A DNA stretch of 35,648 bases. Source: Candidatus Methanomethylicaceae archaeon. GTDB lineage: Archaea > Thermoproteota > Methanomethylicia > Methanomethylicales > Methanomethylicaceae. The DNA is taken from positions 1-35,648 of the forward strand of contig JANXER010000012.1 of NCBI GenBank assembly GCA_025057955.1. Direction: 5' to 3'. The position numbers were made by a program, and so were the translations under genes. Below the pieces are notes generated by a model that was not told the origin of the DNA, searched no databases, and saw only the letters and a list, made by a program, of their open reading frames with translations. How positions within the stretch are numbered: the stretch's first letter is position 1; each line of letters opens with the position of its first letter. Below are positions 33,035 to 35,648 of the stretch, in pieces.

Positions 33035-34687
33035 TTAGTGAGGAGGTATTATAGGATCTCTTTCTCCCTCTGGCATAAACTCTCTAAGAGCGCCCTTTAC
33101 GAGCATTTTTCGAATGTTTCCAAAATCAAATGGAAGTGCATTATCTGCGAAGGCAACTTTTATCAGAGGATTGCATGCATATGCATCACCACGAGCAATA
33201 TAAGCTCCTGCAATTGCACATGGAAATGTTGTAAGATTTGCAACTACATTATAGTCAGGATAGCTTGCATTTCTCATTTCTATTATTTGTGATTGATCTG
33301 TAAGCAATGTCCATTCGTTTGCATGTCCTTGATGATGGAATTGATCTTGTGCAAAGAAGCCAAGTCTTCCAACTCTTTCTTTATTTATCATTTGAGTGAG
33401 GTGGGCTGCTTGAGTACCGATTATTGGATCCCCTGAGGCAAGTCCACCAGCTATTGCTGCAGCATATGCTATAACTCTTGAACGCAATGATCCTCCAAAT
33501 AACATCTCACAGACAAGAGGTGAAGAATCATATATATCTTGACAGTACTTTGAAGTGGCATAAGCTATTTCTTCAACAGTTTGTAAGTTTGCAGGAGCTT
33601 TGCCAAAACCACCATACTTTTCTTGAATAAATCTTGCCATATGTTCTACTATTGTGTCAAAAACTTCATTGCTAATTAGAAAAACTACTCTCATGGGGGC
33701 TCCAAGCCCTCCAGAGAGCATTTGTTGAAGCCAACCAGCATCTAATATTATTGATGCAATTTCTGCTACATCTAGTAAATATCTTATAGGATCCTCTGGA
33801 TAAACTCTATCCGACTGTACAATATCACAGATATATCCAAAGGGTATTCCGCCCGGAGAATTTTCTCCTCTACCATAACGAACTGCTATTGTATCGCCAA
33901 CTCCAATTATTGCTTGATGTCTTAAAGTATACACTAATGCATTTATGGCAGTTTCACCTGAAATTCCATATACATTAGCAAAAGCAGATAGACAAGTGGT
34001 AGCAACCCAACGCTTTGTCATAGCAGAGCCATAGTTTCTAACGGCAATAGTAGGAATTCTTGCAACAGCAAATATTCTATTACCAATATCTCGCTTTATT
34101 ATTTCTGCTTTATCTTTTTTGAATAGTTTATTTATGTCCAAAACAATTCTACCATCAAGGGAAGATACAAGCTCATCATTCCCAGAGAATAATTTAACAT
34201 ATGAGTCTTTAACAAGTAATGGATGTATTTCAAACATATGTTCTTGAATAGCAGCAGCCCCTCCAATAGTATGATTCCAAACCTCTATTAAGCGATTTAA
34301 ACTATCAGGCGTAATCACTTTACCTAATCTTTTTTGCAATATTTCATGAGCTGGGGTTAAATCAACGATTGCAGTTCTAGCAATATCATCAAACATTTGC
34401 ATTATTGCAGCATTATTGCAAATATGTAAGTCCTCACCTTCTACAACAACTCCTTCTTTACTTATCATATAAGGAGCAATCTTTCTTTGGCCCAATGGAA
34501 TACCAAGATCAGGATTATAACGAGGAAGATTAAGTTGTTTTTCCAATATTCTTGCATAATTATAAAACTCTTGCTTTCTTTTTGATTGTCTCCACGCTCC
34601 AAATTTATAGAATTGTGTTCGTTTTTCTTTTGAAGATTCTTGAAATACCTTTTCTAAGGCTTTAATGAATTTTTCCTCTTCAGCCAT
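33035..34687 (-). CDS. mcrA: methyl/alkyl-coenzyme M reductase alpha subunit, highly divergent active site
   Basis: This 550-residue protein is collinear with McrA end to end, e.g. YNPDLGIPLGQR, NNAAIMQMFDD, IQEHMFEIHPLLVKDSYVKL, RGENSPGGIPFGY, FADNALPFDF and KGALREFMPEGER. The nickel-ligand Gln is kept (Gln148), as are His257 and Arg270. Numbered from ATG, the chamber is changed: Ala330 for Phe330, Met332 for Gln332, Arg333 for Tyr333, Phe445 for Tyr444, Ala446 for thioglycine 445, His451 for Asp450, Gln453 for Cys452, Tyr271 for methyl-Arg271, Leu401 for methyl-Gln400. The ATG at 34687 behind GGTGA beats TTG 34699. It is intact with no frameshift. It is an F430 enzyme of altered chemistry or substrate. 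Confidence 0.95.
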   Translation of the reverse strand: MAEEEKFIKALEKVFQESSKEKRTQFYKFGAWRQSKRKQEFYNYARILEKQLNLPRYNPDLGIPLGQRKIAPYMISKEGVVVEGEDLHICNNAAIMQMFDDIARTAIVDLTPAHEILQKRLGKVITPDSLNRLIEVWNHTIGGAAAIQEHMFEIHPLLVKDSYVKLFSGNDELVSSLDGRIVLDINKLFKKDKAEIIKRDIGNRIFAVARIPTIAVRNYGSAMTKRWVATTCLSAFANVYGISGETAINALVYTLRHQAIIGVGDTIAVRYGRGENSPGGIPFGYICDIVQSDRVYPEDPIRYLLDVAEIASIILDAGWLQQMLSGGLGAPMRVVFLISNEVFDTIVEHMARFIQEKYGGFGKAPANLQTVEEIAYATSKYCQDIYDSSPLVCEMLFGGSLRSRVIAYAAAIAGGLASGDPIIGTQAAHLTQMINKERVGRLGFFAQDQFHHQGHANEWTLLTDQSQIIEMRNASYPDYNVVANLTTFPCAIAGAYIARGDAYACNPLIKVAFADNALPFDFGNIRKMLVKGALREFMPEGERDPIIPPH

Positions 34688-34955
34688 ATCTTTCACCAAA
34701 ATATTTTATATCTTTTTTAATTAGATAGGAAATCTTTCTTAATAATATTTCAGTTCTTTCATCATTTTTTTCAAATTCAAAATCACACCTAGGACATCTA
34801 AGCTTATTACAATTGAAGACTGAATTCCTACAGCCAATACATGCAATGCCTCTTGATTGAAGTAAAGAGAAACGATAATGACATTGTGGACATTCATAAA
34901 TGTTACTTGTTGCTAAGGATACTTCTTCATTTAGTTCTCTTTCCCAATATTCCAA
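34680..34955 (-). CDS. small zinc-ribbon protein coupled to mcrA
   Basis: This 91-residue protein has a four-cysteine zinc ribbon (Cys22, Cys25, Cys39, Cys42) and a second cysteine group (Cys49, Cys54, Cys57 in FNCNKLRCPRCDFEF), followed by a basic helical tail (ILLRKISYLIKKDIKYF). It starts at TTG 34955, directly after an in-frame stop, with GAGGGA six bases upstream. Its stop lies in the first codons of mcrA (ATGGCTGA), so the two are translationally coupled. I do not recognise the family. It is the first gene of the mcr transcript and may be an assembly, cofactor-insertion or regulatory factor for this enzyme. Confidence 0.72.
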   Translation of the reverse strand: MEYWERELNEEVSLATSNIYECPQCHYRFSLLQSRGIACIGCRNSVFNCNKLRCPRCDFEFEKNDERTEILLRKISYLIKKDIKYFGERYG

Positions 34956-34992
34956 TTATCATCCCTCATTTAACCAATATGTGGCTAAGATA

Positions 34993-35012
34993 ATCTTTTA
35001 TACCTATAGGAA
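34993..35012 (-). promoter_or_regulatory. promoter of the Zn-ribbon/mcrABG operon
   Basis: The minus strand reads CCTATAGGTATAAAAGATT: a strong TATA (TATAAAAG) preceded by the 8-bp palindrome CCTATAGG. A start about 25 bases on gives a short leader before the TTG at 34955. Confidence 0.55.
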
Positions 35013-35044
35013 AATATTATATCTTACATAACTATAAAATTGTT

Positions 35045-35076
35045 TTTTGATATATTAAATTAAAATATGGTGATAG
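35045..35076 (+). promoter_or_regulatory. promoter and ribosome site of the corrinoid-protein gene
   Basis: TTTTTTGATATATTAAA at 35043-35059 supplies a TATA element and GGTGAT at 35070-35075 is a good ribosome site five bases before ATG 35081. If this TATA is used, transcription would start close to the ATG; a second A+T box near 35012 (AAATATTATATC) would include the ribosome site. Confidence 0.4.
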
Positions 35077-35080
35077 ATAA

Positions 35081-35648
35081 TGGTCAATGAATTTGATGAA
35101 ATTTTAAAGGCAGTTATGAATGGAGACACTTTCACCATAATTAATTTAATTAATGATGGGTTGAAAAAAGGAGAAAATCCGAAGAAAATATTTGAGGCTC
35201 TAGCTACTGGGATGATAAGATTAGGGGAAAAATTATCAAAAAAGGAAATTTTCCTACCAGAACTTGTAATTGCCTTTGAGGCCTTTAAAAGGGGAATGGA
35301 GATTCTAGAGCCAATTTTAAAAAGTGAAGGAGAGAGGACAAAAAAATTGAAGGTAGTTTTGGGCACTGTTCAAGGAGATATACATAATATCGGAAAGGAA
35401 ATTGTAAAAGTAATGCTTGAGGCTGCAAACTGTGAAGTATATGATTTAGGAGTTGATGTTCCACCAGAAAAATTTGTTGAAAAGGTAATTGAAACAAATG
35501 CCGATATATTGGGATGCTCTTGTTTAATATCTATTGGAATACCATATCTAAAGAAAACTGTGGAAAAAGTAAAATCAATAAGAGGAGGTAAAACAAAGAT
35601 ATTAATTGGTGGCTTTGTCACAAGTCCAGAGTTGGCAAATGAGTTGGG
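35081..35648 (+). CDS. methyltransferase-associated corrinoid protein (MtbC/MttC type), 3' end beyond the window
   Basis: The first 189 codons of an open frame run off the right edge. Residues 1-85 are the helical cap domain (EILKAVMNGDTFTIINLIND, IFEALATGMIRLGEKLSKKE, IFLPELVIAFEAF). Residues from 90 form the B12-binding Rossmann domain with the DxHxxG motif: Asp100, His102, Gly105 in GTVQGDIHNIGKEIV, then DLGVDVPPEKFVEKV, GCSCLISIG and ILIGGF. About 20-25 residues are missing at the C terminus. The His is the lower cobalt ligand. Such proteins carry a methyl group from a substrate-specific methyltransferase to an MtaA/MtbA enzyme, and one is encoded at 28117-29106. The matching substrate methyltransferase may lie just downstream. 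Confidence 0.9.

Noticed and set aside
33035-34687. McrA as a decayed pseudogene, because many active-site residues are changed
   Set aside because: The frame is intact over 550 codons, collinear with McrA, with the nickel ligand and CoB-side residues kept. It has coupled mcrB and mcrG in equally good condition, and changes are confined to the chamber and modification sites.
1-35648. tRNA, rRNA, insertion sequences, CRISPR arrays
   Set aside because: Reading the intergenic stretches on both strands showed no clover-leaf pattern, transposase, terminal inverted repeat or repeat-spacer array. A covariance-model scan would be needed to exclude small RNAs.

Overview
The window is A+T-rich archaeal DNA, most likely from a thermophilic member of the TACK (Thermoproteota) lineages. 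The evidence is the LysW-type lysine/arginine biosynthesis operon with an adjacent Lrp/AsnC regulator, a PP1-type archaeal phosphatase, STOPP-NfeD and PAC2/sHSP genes, archaeal TATA boxes with leaderless or GGAGGTGAT-type starts, and above all a methyl-coenzyme M reductase (MCR) type operon. The placement is an inference; no rRNA gene is present.

Layout. (1) 1-800: a 77-bp exact repeat of a downstream transporter gene, then a VapBC toxin-antitoxin pair with a palindromic promoter. (2) 1.2-6.5 kb, minus strand: two sodium:solute symporters, each preceded by a translationally coupled small membrane protein (59 and 55 aa), plus a PaaK-type acyl/aryl-CoA ligase and a winged-helix regulator. This looks like uptake and CoA activation of organic acids. 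The ligase transcript appears to begin with a structured leader. (3) 6.6-9.9 kb: DUF763 protein, PPP phosphatase and M48 membrane protease. (4) 10.0-15.5 kb, plus strand: Lrp regulator and lysX-lysY-lysZ-lysJ-lysK, with paired palindromes at the lysX promoter; lysW is not in the window. (5) 15.5-18.9 kb, minus strand: small heat-shock protein, PAC2 protein, NfeD protease and SPFH/stomatin. (6) 19-22.7 kb, minus strand: ureohydrolase, an HdrD/GlcF-like iron-sulfur protein and a GlcD-like flavoprotein. (7) 22.8-28.1 kb, plus strand: PycB/OadA, M42 peptidase, a HEXXH protein, S-adenosylhomocysteine hydrolase and DUF169. (8) 28.1-35.0 kb, minus strand: Zn-ribbon protein, mcrA, mcrB, mcrG, cstA and an MtaA-type methylcobamide:CoM methyltransferase. 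A corrinoid protein is divergent from this operon and runs off the right edge.

The striking part is region 8. The McrA is full length and clearly homologous to MCR, and the F430 nickel-ligand Gln and the coenzyme B side look preserved. The substrate chamber is rewritten: the positions of Phe330, Tyr333, Tyr444 and thioglycine 445 hold Ala, Arg, Phe and Ala, and five of the six usually modified residues are replaced. The order A-B-G, the lack of mcrC and mcrD, and the coupled Zn-ribbon gene also depart from methanogen operons. With the corrinoid protein, the MtaA-like enzyme and the HdrD-like/GlcD pair, the window holds most of a route in which a corrinoid-borne group passes to coenzyme M, an MCR-like enzyme acts on it, and the heterodisulfide is recycled. 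The substrate is probably not methyl-CoM. A non-methane or even carboxylated alkyl-CoM is a hypothesis, not a demonstrated function.
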